Positions 17,339-23,086 of a stretch of 27,796 nt of DNA are shown in pieces. The stretch is from the IMG/VR virus record IMGVR_UViG_3300030106_006232, positions 1 to 27,796 of that record; one strand, written 5' to 3'. Made by a program: the position numbers and the translations under genes. The stretch is from a virus. Position 1 is the stretch's first letter; each line of letters starts with the position of its first letter. The notes below the pieces were generated by a model. That model worked only from the letters and a program-made list of their open reading frames with translations, had not been told where the DNA came from and did no database searches.

Positions 17339-17655
17339 TCCACCCCCTGATAGCTGCGACCGCGATCAATGTCGCGGATCGTTGCGATTGAACATCCAAT
17401 GCGTTCCGCGATCTCGAGCATGCTCTGGTTCTCGCTAAGCGCCTTGCGGATCGCTCGAACGTCGTCCTCGTGCAGTGGAGCTCGGCGCCGTAACTCTGGA
17501 ACCGCGCGCCCGTACTGCATTTCCCTGATGGCCTCGACGACGCGCTCGATCTCGTCCAGCGGCTCCTTGCGCTCGAGCAGGTCAAAGAAGAGTTCGGTGC
17601 CGGCCCGGAAGCCTTCGTAGAACCTGCGATCCAGGTCGCGCGGCTCCGTTTTCAA
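17335..17655 (-). CDS. HTH DNA-binding protein, 106 aa
   Basis: A TTG at 17655 (TTGA overlap; GGAGG 7 nt upstream) starts the gene. The C-terminal half, LHEDDVRAIRKALSENQSML followed by EIAERIGCSIATIRDIDRGR, is a clear helix-turn-helix of the kind appended to homing-type or phage regulatory proteins. The N-terminal half is a charged helix. It probably binds DNA near a packaging or late-control site. No nuclease motif is present, so it is not itself an HNH enzyme. Confidence 0.6.
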   Translation of the reverse strand: MKTEPRDLDRRFYEGFRAGTELFFDLLERKEPLDEIERVVEAIREMQYGRAVPELRRRAPLHEDDVRAIRKALSENQSMLEIAERIGCSIATIRDIDRGRSYQGVE

Positions 17656-17852
17656 TGCACGACCTCCGCGTTCCGCTTAGCCGCAAACGCAACCGCAGCG
17701 TTGTGCATCTGCGCAGCGCAGTCCCAGCACACCGCGTACTTCCGCTTCGCTGCATCGCTGTCCTTCGGCACCGTGTACTTCCACCGAAAACCGCAGTTCC
17801 GGCATCTGCAGTGGTGCGTCTTCAGCGCTTGCTCATTCGATTCTGACGGCAT
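17652..17852 (-). CDS. zinc-ribbon protein, 66 aa
   Basis: ATG at 17852 has GAGGAGG 6 nt upstream. Two Cys pairs, CRNC at about residues 17-20 and CWDC near residue 45, separated by a basic FRWKYTVPKDSD segment, make a classic zinc ribbon. It overlaps the nuclease gene by 20 bp. Likely a nucleic-acid-binding or transcription accessory protein; not recognised more precisely. Confidence 0.6.
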   Translation of the reverse strand: MPSESNEQALKTHHCRCRNCGFRWKYTVPKDSDAAKRKYAVCWDCAAQMHNAAVAFAAKRNAEVVH

Positions 17853-18102
17853 CAATCGCCTCCTCTGCTGAGTGCACGACGACGGCCGTTCCTCCGGCCC
17901 ACGCCTCAAAGAACTCGCTCTGCAGCGGTGTGAGCTTTCCCTTGGCGCTCTTCACCTCGAGCAGGTACGTGCGCCCCTGGTATCCGACCAGGAGGTCGAC
18001 AGGCCGGTCGATCTGGATCACCCGCGCGCCGATCCCGCGCAGCGCATCTACGATCTCTCGCTCGTTCGTATCGCGGTGTTTCGCGTAGCGGTTCAGGCTC
18101 AA
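17833..18102 (-). CDS. PD-(D/E)XK (VRR-NUC/resolvase-like) nuclease, 89 aa
   Basis: The minimal nuclease pattern is complete: an N-terminal NEREIVDALRGIG helix, RPVDLLVGYQGRTYLLEVKS with Asp and E-V-K, then GKLTPLQSEFFEAW and a final strand with AVVVHSAEEAI. This is the compact fold of VRR-NUC or Holliday-junction-resolvase-like phage enzymes (about 90-130 aa). TTG at 18102 starts, overlapping the replication-type gene. It could resolve branched DNA before packaging, since terL lies further down the same operon. Confidence 0.75.
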   Translation of the reverse strand: MSLNRYAKHRDTNEREIVDALRGIGARVIQIDRPVDLLVGYQGRTYLLEVKSAKGKLTPLQSEFFEAWAGGTAVVVHSAEEAIDAVRIE

Positions 18103-18926
18103 TCGCTCGCCCCCAAAGCGAGGGAGAGCTCGATTACCTTCCCGATCTCCTCGGCCTCTTCCGCTTCCTCGCGCCAGCGCTCCTCGTCGGCCTGCGCGCT
18201 TCGGCGCGCTTCGGCCATCACGTCATCGGCATCGCGGTAGCGGCTCGCCGCTCCCCCAGGCGACGGCAGCTTCCCCTGCTCGGCCTGCCGCATCGCGATC
18301 GTCTTAAACGCGCGAACCCAGCTCGACATCGGGTTCCGCTCGTTCGAGTTCTTCCAGTCGGCGAAGGCGGCCTTGATGTGAGCGACTTGGTTCTTTGCGA
18401 GAGGCTTGCCCTGGTTCCAGGCATGCGGCTGGCGCGCCCACTCAGTCAGCTCGGAAGCGACGCTCTGGGGCAGGTTGAACGGGTCGGGCTTGGCCACCCC
18501 TCTCCCCTCTTCCTGAAGGTCTTCCCCCTCACGCACAGCCGGCCCTGTACGTACGTTATTAGGAATAGGAATAGGGGTAGGTACAGGAGGCGACGCGAAT
18601 CCTTGGTTTTCCGACCACTTAGGCACCGATAGCAGCGCGCTAGCTCCGTCATAAGAGACTGTTAAGAGCCCGTTATCAGCGAGCTGGCGCAGAACTAGCC
18701 GCGCGTAATCAGCGCGCCCCTTCGACGTGACTGCCATCAGCCCGTACTTGTTGAGGGTCAGCGTGCCGTCCTGGCTCTTCGTTCGATTGAGCATCGCCAG
18801 GATCTGGATGTACGCGCGGAAGCCCTCGGCGCTGGTGGCCGCCAGCTTCGGATCGTCAAGAATGTCTTCCATGACCCGGAAGTACCTGCGGTGCTCGCTG
18901 GGCCGGTCGTAGCCATCACTCCGCAT
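18099..18926 (-). CDS. putative replication protein with N-terminal winged helix, 275 aa
   Basis: ATG at 18926 has GGGAG 8 nt upstream. Residues about 10-105 look like a winged helix of phage replication proteins: FRAYIQILAMLNRTKSQDGT and LVLRQLADNGLLTVSYDG. A Pro-rich linker follows. The C-terminal part, LAKNQVAHIKAAFADWKNSN and WVRAFKTIAMRQAEQG, resembles DnaD-like or helicase-loader tails. The last 60 residues are acidic coiled coil. It lies next to another winged-helix protein at the head of the leftward operon. A role as origin-binding or helicase-loading protein is inferred. Confidence 0.6.
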   Translation of the reverse strand: MRSDGYDRPSEHRRYFRVMEDILDDPKLAATSAEGFRAYIQILAMLNRTKSQDGTLTLNKYGLMAVTSKGRADYARLVLRQLADNGLLTVSYDGASALLSVPKWSENQGFASPPVPTPIPIPNNVRTGPAVREGEDLQEEGRGVAKPDPFNLPQSVASELTEWARQPHAWNQGKPLAKNQVAHIKAAFADWKNSNERNPMSSWVRAFKTIAMRQAEQGKLPSPGGAASRYRDADDVMAEARRSAQADEERWREEAEEAEEIGKVIELSLALGASD

Positions 18927-19218
18927 CGGTGAGCTCCCACCGCACCGAGGCGCGGCCGGACGGGGTCTTCGCGCGCTCCCCCGAATCCACGATCACCCCA
19001 GCTCGACGCAGATCCACCAGTCTGCGGCTGATCTGGTGCGCCGTGAGATCGCACCGGCCGGCCATCTCGTGGGCGGCCAGGGCGTGCCCCGCGTCCTCCA
19101 GCGTCTGCACGATTTCGGCGGAATGCTTGAATGAGCCGAAAATCATGCTCTCCGCGGCTGCTGCGGAGGTTTCGGGGTCGGAGGCTCGTGCGTGCCTGCG
19201 TGCAAAGTCGTGATTCAT
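18916..19218 (-). CDS. winged-helix DNA-binding protein, first gene of leftward operon, 100 aa
   Basis: After a DPETSAAAAE motif common in small phage DNA-binding proteins, the sequence HEMAGRCDLTAHQISRRLVD and LRRAGVIVDSGERAKTPSGR forms a winged helix with a wing ending in VRWEL. ATG at 19218 follows AAAGG. It overlaps the replication-type gene by 11 bp. As first gene of the operon beside the operator region it may regulate the operon or assist replication initiation. Confidence 0.7.
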   Translation of the reverse strand: MNHDFARRHARASDPETSAAAAESMIFGSFKHSAEIVQTLEDAGHALAAHEMAGRCDLTAHQISRRLVDLRRAGVIVDSGERAKTPSGRASVRWELTDAE

Positions 19219-19337
19219 CGCGTGGATCCTTTCGCTTTAAACGAAAGAATGGCCTAGCGACAGGTTTTTGCAACTGGGGCACAACTTTCTGCGCCACACC
19301 TGTTCCGAAACTTTGCCGTTGCACCTAGTGTCAGGGG
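19219..19337. promoter_or_regulatory. divergent control region of leftward operon and 197-aa regulator
   Basis: The region holds a perfect palindrome CTTTCG-7 nt-CGAAAG at 19229-19247, right at the leftward ribosome site, an inverted repeat ACAGGT (19260-19265)/ACCTGT (19298-19303), and CAACT repeated 11 bp apart (19271, 19282). These are operator candidates for the HTH proteins encoded nearby. A rightward TAGTGT (19326-19331) could be a -10 placing transcription start at the GTG of the regulator; no strong -35 was found. Confidence 0.55.
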
Positions 19338-19931
19338 GTGCCCAAGGTTACCGGATATCACGAAGAGGACGCCGTATTGCGCCGCCAGGAGATGGGGCGC
19401 CGCATCGAATTCGCTCGGAATAAGATGCAACTCGGCAAGCGTGACTTCGCAAAACTGATCGGCGTTTCGCCCAGCAGCTACACCGCGTGGATTAGCGGGA
19501 AGAGCTCGCCGACGTTGCACTCGCTCGCGAAGCTGTGCGAGATCACCGACATCCCCACGTCCTTCTTCAATCCTGAGAAGCTGAGCGACGTGCGCGACGT
19601 CGACCGATTCGCGCACGACCTGGTCGCGAGGCTCGGTGTCGAGCGCGTCAAGGAAATGCTCGACGCGTCTGAAGAGGAGCTCGCCGCGAGCACGTCGCCC
19701 GGAGCGGCCAGCGCTCAGATTATCCTCGACGCGCTCTGCGATCGCTTTACCGACGAGCAGGTGCAGCAGATCATGCTCTCGCTGCTGATGGCGCACGAAA
19801 CTGGAATGCTCGAGGCGATTCTCGAATCGAACCGCAGCGTGCTGTACACCGTTGCGCTGGCGCGGGAGATCGACGTCGAGCGACTCGACGCGGATGCGCG
19901 TGGCTTTATCGAGGCCGCGCTAAAGCGCTAG
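19338..19931 (+). CDS. XRE-family repressor-like regulator, 197 aa
   Basis: Residues 19-75 form a lambda-repressor-type HTH: MGRRIEFARNKMQLGKRDFA, then LIGVSPSSYTAWISGKSSPT. The remaining 120 residues are helical with no LexA-like protease Ser/Lys motif, so induction by RecA-stimulated self-cleavage is unlikely. The GTG at 19338 has no spaced ribosome site (GGGG abuts it), suggesting a leaderless mRNA; a TTG at 19377 with GAGG 9-10 nt upstream is an alternative start. It is divergent from the leftward virion operon and convergent with another HTH gene (4-bp overlap). Candidate lysogeny repressor. Confidence 0.75.
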   Translation: MPKVTGYHEEDAVLRRQEMGRRIEFARNKMQLGKRDFAKLIGVSPSSYTAWISGKSSPTLHSLAKLCEITDIPTSFFNPEKLSDVRDVDRFAHDLVARLGVERVKEMLDASEEELAASTSPGAASAQIILDALCDRFTDEQVQQIMLSLLMAHETGMLEAILESNRSVLYTVALAREIDVERLDADARGFIEAALKR

Positions 19932-20476
19932 CGCTTCGGGCCGGCGCCGTTTCCAGTTTGACGCTGGAAGCCCTTCACGCGCTCGAGGCCGGCCTTCACC
20001 TTGGACGTGTCGTAGCCGAACTGCTCAGCGATCCGCATCGTGAGCTTCATGCCCTGCATCATCCCTTCTGCGGCGGCAGGAACTTCCATCACCATGTTCG
20101 CCATCATAATGCTGTGAAGCAGGTCCGCCTCCGAGAAGGCGTGCGCCAGGCGCTTAACCAGCAGGTCTTTGAACGGCGTGACGTCGCTCGCCCCACTCGC
20201 GTAGCTAGGCGAGTAAGAGAACACGTCGCTCGGAGTCATCCCCACATTCGCGCATAGCGCGCTCAGCAGTGAGAGCGTCCCCTCTTCCTCGCCGTCGAGC
20301 CATCGCTGCAGCCAGGCTTCCTCGACGCGCAGCGACAGTGCAACATCATGCACAGTCCGATTGTTGTTCTCGATGTGGAAGTTTACGGCTTCCCGCAAAA
20401 CCTCGTCGTAGTCGATCCCGATTTGTTCGCTGCGGTAGTCCCGGCCTTCAAGGTCGTTCTCCCCAAGTTTGAACAT
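19928..20476 (-). CDS. second HTH regulator, 182 aa
   Basis: ATG at 20476 has GGAGG 8 nt upstream; an upstream in-frame start is less likely. Residues about 23-88 look like a divergent XRE HTH: YDEVLREAVNFHIENNNRTV, then DVALSLRVEEAWLQRWLDGE. The C-terminal half is helical and Met-rich (LLHSIMMANMVMEVPAAAEG). The overall plan (N-terminal HTH, about 100-residue helical tail) resembles the 197-aa regulator it faces. It is divergent from the early operon at 20643, so it may be a Cro-like or early-operon repressor. Confidence 0.7.
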   Translation of the reverse strand: MFKLGENDLEGRDYRSEQIGIDYDEVLREAVNFHIENNNRTVHDVALSLRVEEAWLQRWLDGEEEGTLSLLSALCANVGMTPSDVFSYSPSYASGASDVTPFKDLLVKRLAHAFSEADLLHSIMMANMVMEVPAAAEGMMQGMKLTMRIAEQFGYDTSKVKAGLERVKGFQRQTGNGAGPKR

Positions 20477-20642
20477 CGGCACACCTCCGTGATAAACATT
20501 CGCGCACATCCAGGCCGACCTCAAGGCCAAAAATATTTCGCTATTTCGTGCGATTTTCGCTTCCAATTTCGCTTAATGTGCTTTATGTTTAAAACGTAAC
20601 GCAAACAGTCGAGCAATCGACACCAAGCGAAAGGGCGAAACG
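20477..20642. promoter_or_regulatory. operator-rich divergent control region of early operon
   Basis: Four direct TTTCG(C/T) motifs start at 20536, 20544, 20555 and 20567, and two inverted copies (GCGAAA) lie at 20627-20632 and 20635-20640. AAGCGAAAGG at 20625-20634 is identical to the reverse complement of 19228-19237 in the other control region. A/T-rich sequence (20570-20600) with TTTATG and GTTTAAAA offers weak -10 candidates. The clustered sites suggest cooperative repressor binding. Confidence 0.55.
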
Positions 20643-20864
20643 ATGCGATCCACTTTCACCGTCCACATCGACCAAGAGAATGCACGAGTCGAAGGGGACA
20701 TCCTCCTCGACCACAACGTCGCGACGATCCGAATCTGCAAAAACTCGCAGGAACTGATCGTTTTCGGCGGCGTCACCGAGCTCGAGCTCCTCGGTCGCAA
20801 GTGCATCGAGATCGCCGACGAGCTCCGCGCCGCGACGGCCGCGAAGGACGAGGTGGCGGCATGA
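20643..20864 (+). CDS. early hypothetical protein, 73 aa
   Basis: First gene of the rightward operon; ATG at 20643 has AAAGGG about 8 nt upstream. N-terminal beta strands (STFTVHIDQENARVEGDILL, VATIRICKN, ELIVFGG) are followed by one helix (LLGRKCIEIADELRA). The compact beta-then-helix layout is that of a small soluble binding protein. No family recognised. Its stop overlaps the next ATG. Confidence 0.65.
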   Translation: MRSTFTVHIDQENARVEGDILLDHNVATIRICKNSQELIVFGGVTELELLGRKCIEIADELRAATAAKDEVAA

Positions 20865-21130
20865 CCACTGCGGACCTCAACCGATGCGCAGACATCGCGC
20901 GTTTGACCGAGCGCGAGCGCCAGCAGCTTTTCGCTGACCAAAACCTCTGGTGGGTTGACGACAAAACCACCGCGTACCAGCTCACCGCCGCCTTCCTTGA
21001 GCACCGCCTCGAGATGGCCTGGGAAGCCTTTAATGGGTCTGAGAAGCGTATCGCTCCGCACGTGGCGCAGTGTCGCGAGGCCCTCGGGCGACTCGCGGAC
21101 GCCGTCGCGGCGGGTGAGGTGGCGGCATGA
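20861..21130 (+). CDS. early hypothetical protein, 89 aa
   Basis: ATG at 20861 (ATGA overlap, GAGGTG 5 nt upstream) starts MTTADLNRCADIARLTERER. The protein is all-helical with two Trp pairs (NLWWVDD, MAWEAFN) and an Ala-rich end, EVAA, shared with the preceding product. No recognised domain. It is part of the chain of early mini-genes that precede RecE. Confidence 0.6.
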   Translation: MTTADLNRCADIARLTERERQQLFADQNLWWVDDKTTAYQLTAAFLEHRLEMAWEAFNGSEKRIAPHVAQCREALGRLADAVAAGEVAA

Positions 21131-21261
21131 GCGATCAGATCTACCGATGCGGTGACTGCGACAGGAAAGTCATCGGGTTTGCCCCTAGCGGGCCGTGCCC
21201 GCAGACAGGCAAAAACCACCGACCGAAGCCTGAACCTAAAACGACCGGAGGTGAGGCATGA
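21127..21261 (+). CDS. 44-aa Cys-containing early protein
   Basis: ATG at 21127 overlaps the previous stop and has GAGGTG upstream; the stop overlaps the next ATG at 21258. The product begins MSDQIYRCGDCDRKVIGFAP and has a second CP..TGKNH element, suggesting a small zinc knuckle (CxxC plus Cys/His). The C-terminus is Lys/Pro-rich. Very short, but overlaps and ribosome sites on both sides support translation. Confidence 0.55.
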   Translation: MSDQIYRCGDCDRKVIGFAPSGPCPQTGKNHRPKPEPKTTGGEA

Positions 21262-21452
21262 GCCTTCCCAAGCGTCTTCCGATCGAGACAAGGGAGCGCC
21301 GCGAGGTTGCAAGGCTCGGCAAGCGCATCACGGAACTCGCTGAGCTGGACCGCCCTCTCGACAAAGACCAAGTGATGGAACTGATCGACGCAGTCGACCA
21401 GGTCGCATGGCTGGCTGGAGAGCGCCGCGACTGGACCGGAGATGAAGCATGA
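21258..21452 (+). CDS. early hypothetical protein, 64 aa
   Basis: ATG at 21258 overlaps the previous stop, with GGAGGTGA upstream. A basic N-terminal helix (PKRLPIETRERREVARLGKR) is followed by an acidic one (DKDQVMELIDAVDQVAWLAG). No family recognised; a short helical hairpin protein. ATGA coupling continues into the next gene. Confidence 0.55.
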   Translation: MSLPKRLPIETRERREVARLGKRITELAELDRPLDKDQVMELIDAVDQVAWLAGERRDWTGDEA

Positions 21453-21673
21453 ATATGAGCAAGACGCTACGCGCGACGCTCGACGCCGCATCCAGTCTCG
21501 AACACGAGCTGCGGTCACTGACCGCAAGGCGGCGCAAGCATTTCTACGCGCTGTCCGAGCGATGGCAGGGATCCAAGCGGGGCGACGATCACATGGAGCT
21601 GACGTGCTCCATCGAAGACCTTGCGAGAGCGATCGAGCTGGGGATCGAAAACATCGAGGAAGCGCACGAATGA
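21449..21673 (+). CDS. early hypothetical protein, 74 aa
   Basis: ATG at 21449 (MNMSKTLRATLDAASSLEHE) overlaps the previous stop; a second ATG two codons on is also possible. The protein is helical, with a basic middle (SLTARRRKHFYALSERW) and an acidic end (DLARAIELGIENIEEAHE). No known domain. Stop overlaps the next start. Confidence 0.55.
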   Translation: MNMSKTLRATLDAASSLEHELRSLTARRRKHFYALSERWQGSKRGDDHMELTCSIEDLARAIELGIENIEEAHE

Positions 21674-21888
21674 GCATCCAGCTTCTCATCCTCCTCGACT
21701 CCGTCGGCTGCGTGCTCGACCTCGAGACGCTGATGACGCACCCGCTCGACGACCAGGGCCACCCGGTCCTCGACGCCGACGTCAGCGTGCACCTCGACGA
21801 CACCTGCGACTCGTGGCGCTCCTCGCTGAACCAGGTCGACCGCTGGATCTGCCTGGCCGCGCAGGTTGAAGTGGAGCGTCAGTCATGA
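21670..21888 (+). CDS. early acidic hypothetical protein, 72 aa
   Basis: ATG at 21670 overlaps the previous stop. The product starts MSIQLLILLDSVGCVLDLET, a strongly hydrophobic strand-like segment, then is rich in Asp (DDQGHPVLDADVSVHLDDTC). It ends in a helix with WICLAAQVEVERQS. A marked negative charge could suit DNA mimicry, but this is only a composition argument. No family recognised. Confidence 0.55.
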   Translation: MSIQLLILLDSVGCVLDLETLMTHPLDDQGHPVLDADVSVHLDDTCDSWRSSLNQVDRWICLAAQVEVERQS

Positions 21889-22076
21889 AGGTCAACCTCG
21901 GAACCATCGAAGTCGACGACGTTCAGCGCAGGGCAATCCGACACCGCTACGGCAAGACCGGCCTCGCGACGCGCGAAGAGGTTCGCCACGAATACATCAG
22001 CCTAGTCCAAGGGGACATGCAAGAAATCGTTTCCGATCTGCTGTCGGACCGACCGTATTGGTGGGATCGGCAGTGA
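21885..22076 (+). CDS. early hypothetical protein, 63 aa
   Basis: ATG at 21885 overlaps the previous stop. MKVNLGTIEVDDVQRRAIRH is followed by YGKTGLATREEVRHEYISLV and a C-terminal acidic helix ending SDRPYWWDRQ. No recognised motif; probably a small alpha/beta or helical protein. The stop overlaps a GTG that opens the next short ORF. Confidence 0.55.
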   Translation: MKVNLGTIEVDDVQRRAIRHRYGKTGLATREEVRHEYISLVQGDMQEIVSDLLSDRPYWWDRQ

Positions 22077-22177
22077 TCTGCCGCGCTCTTCACGTCTTTC
22101 TACGCGCGCAGGGTGCGCGCCTTCGCTGCCCGCGGTGCGGGCATCTACTTCAACGCGTTTACCGGACGTCCCGGTAA
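22073..22177 (+). CDS. 34-aa basic Cys protein, possible
   Basis: A GTG at 22073 overlaps the previous stop (GTGA), consistent with the coupled chain. The product is basic and contains RCPRCGH, a zinc-ribbon half-site. Short length and lack of a clear ribosome site make this uncertain, but it fills the gap up to the hairpin before RecE. Confidence 0.35.
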   Translation: MICRALHVFLRAQGARLRCPRCGHLLQRVYRTSR

Positions 22178-22187
22178 GCACTAGGGG

Positions 22188-22225
22188 GTGCGGGGGAGGG
22201 TTTTAACGGGACGCCTCCCCCGCAC
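22188..22225 (+). promoter_or_regulatory. 12-bp perfect hairpin just before recE start
   Basis: GTGCGGGGGAGG (22188-22199) pairs perfectly with CCTCCCCCGCAC (22214-22225), with a 14-nt loop, and ends one base before the first ATG of the exonuclease gene. No T-run follows, so it is more likely a translational or mRNA-stability element than a terminator. Confidence 0.6.
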
Positions 22226-22237
22226 ATGGAGATTCAA

Positions 22238-23086
22238 ATGTTCAAACCAGGCATTCACACCGGCGTCGAAATGGACGCCTACCGCGCCGATCCCGGCGTC
22301 GCGTCGAGCGACCTCTCGGCACTCAAGCGTTCACCCGCCTACGCGCGGCTGCGACGCGAAACGATCAGCGAGTCGACTCCGGCTATGCGCTTCGGGACTG
22401 CAGTGCACACTGCGGTGCTCGAGCCTGGTCTTTTCTTCCACCAGTACGCTGAAGACCCGCAGCACCCGGAGCACGGCGGGTATCCGAAGGGCTGGCGCAA
22501 CACCAAGGCGTATAAGGCCCTGGCCCAGGAGGTGCGTGAGTCCGGCCGCGAGCCGCTCTCTGCGGAGCACATGCACGCGTGCGAAAGCATTCGCCGCAAC
22601 GTGCTGGCGCACTCCACGGGCTCAGTTATCGCTGAAGTGCAGGACGGCGCGGAGGTCAGCGTCTTCGCCCACGACCAGGAGCTCGACGTGCGCAGGAAGA
22701 TCCGGCCGGACTTGCTCGTATCGCGCGCTTCGATGGTCGTCGACCTGAAGACCACCAACGATCCCGGCGCGTTCCGCCGCACGGTCCAGAAGTTCGGATA
22801 CCACCGCAGCGCAGCCTACTACCTGGACACGCTCGGCCTGCTCGGCGAGACGTACGACCACTACGTCTTCCTGGTCGTCGCGACCGACGCGCCTTACGAG
22901 GTGTTTGCGTTCACGCTCGACGACGACTCGATCGAGCAGGGGCGCCACGAGTACCGCCAACTGCTCCGCGAATACGCGGCCTGCATGGCTAGCGGCGACT
23001 GGCCGCTCCCGAACACCGGCATCGAGGAGGTCCGTCTCCCCGAGTACGCCATCAACTACATGGTATCCGAGGAGATCGCAGCATGA
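22238..23086 (+). CDS. RecE-like PD-(D/E)XK exonuclease, 282 aa
   Basis: ATG at 22238 is preferred over 22226, because GGAG lies 6 nt before it. The N-terminus GIHTGVEMDAYRADPGVASS and SALKRSPAY is typical of DUF3799/RecE-like phage exonucleases. The catalytic core is visible as PDLLV..SMVVDLKTTNDP (Asp and D-L-K) with a following FGYHRSAAYYLD helix. These enzymes digest 5' strands to leave 3' ssDNA for the annealing protein encoded next (ATGA overlap). Complete and normal in length. Confidence 0.88.
   Translation: MFKPGIHTGVEMDAYRADPGVASSDLSALKRSPAYARLRRETISESTPAMRFGTAVHTAVLEPGLFFHQYAEDPQHPEHGGYPKGWRNTKAYKALAQEVRESGREPLSAEHMHACESIRRNVLAHSTGSVIAEVQDGAEVSVFAHDQELDVRRKIRPDLLVSRASMVVDLKTTNDPGAFRRTVQKFGYHRSAAYYLDTLGLLGETYDHYVFLVVATDAPYEVFAFTLDDDSIEQGRHEYRQLLREYAACMASGDWPLPNTGIEEVRLPEYAINYMVSEEIAA

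Noticed and set aside
19338-19931. LexA/CI-type self-cleaving repressor
   Set aside because: The C-terminal part has no Ala-Gly cleavage site or Ser/Lys protease dyad pattern; it is helical.
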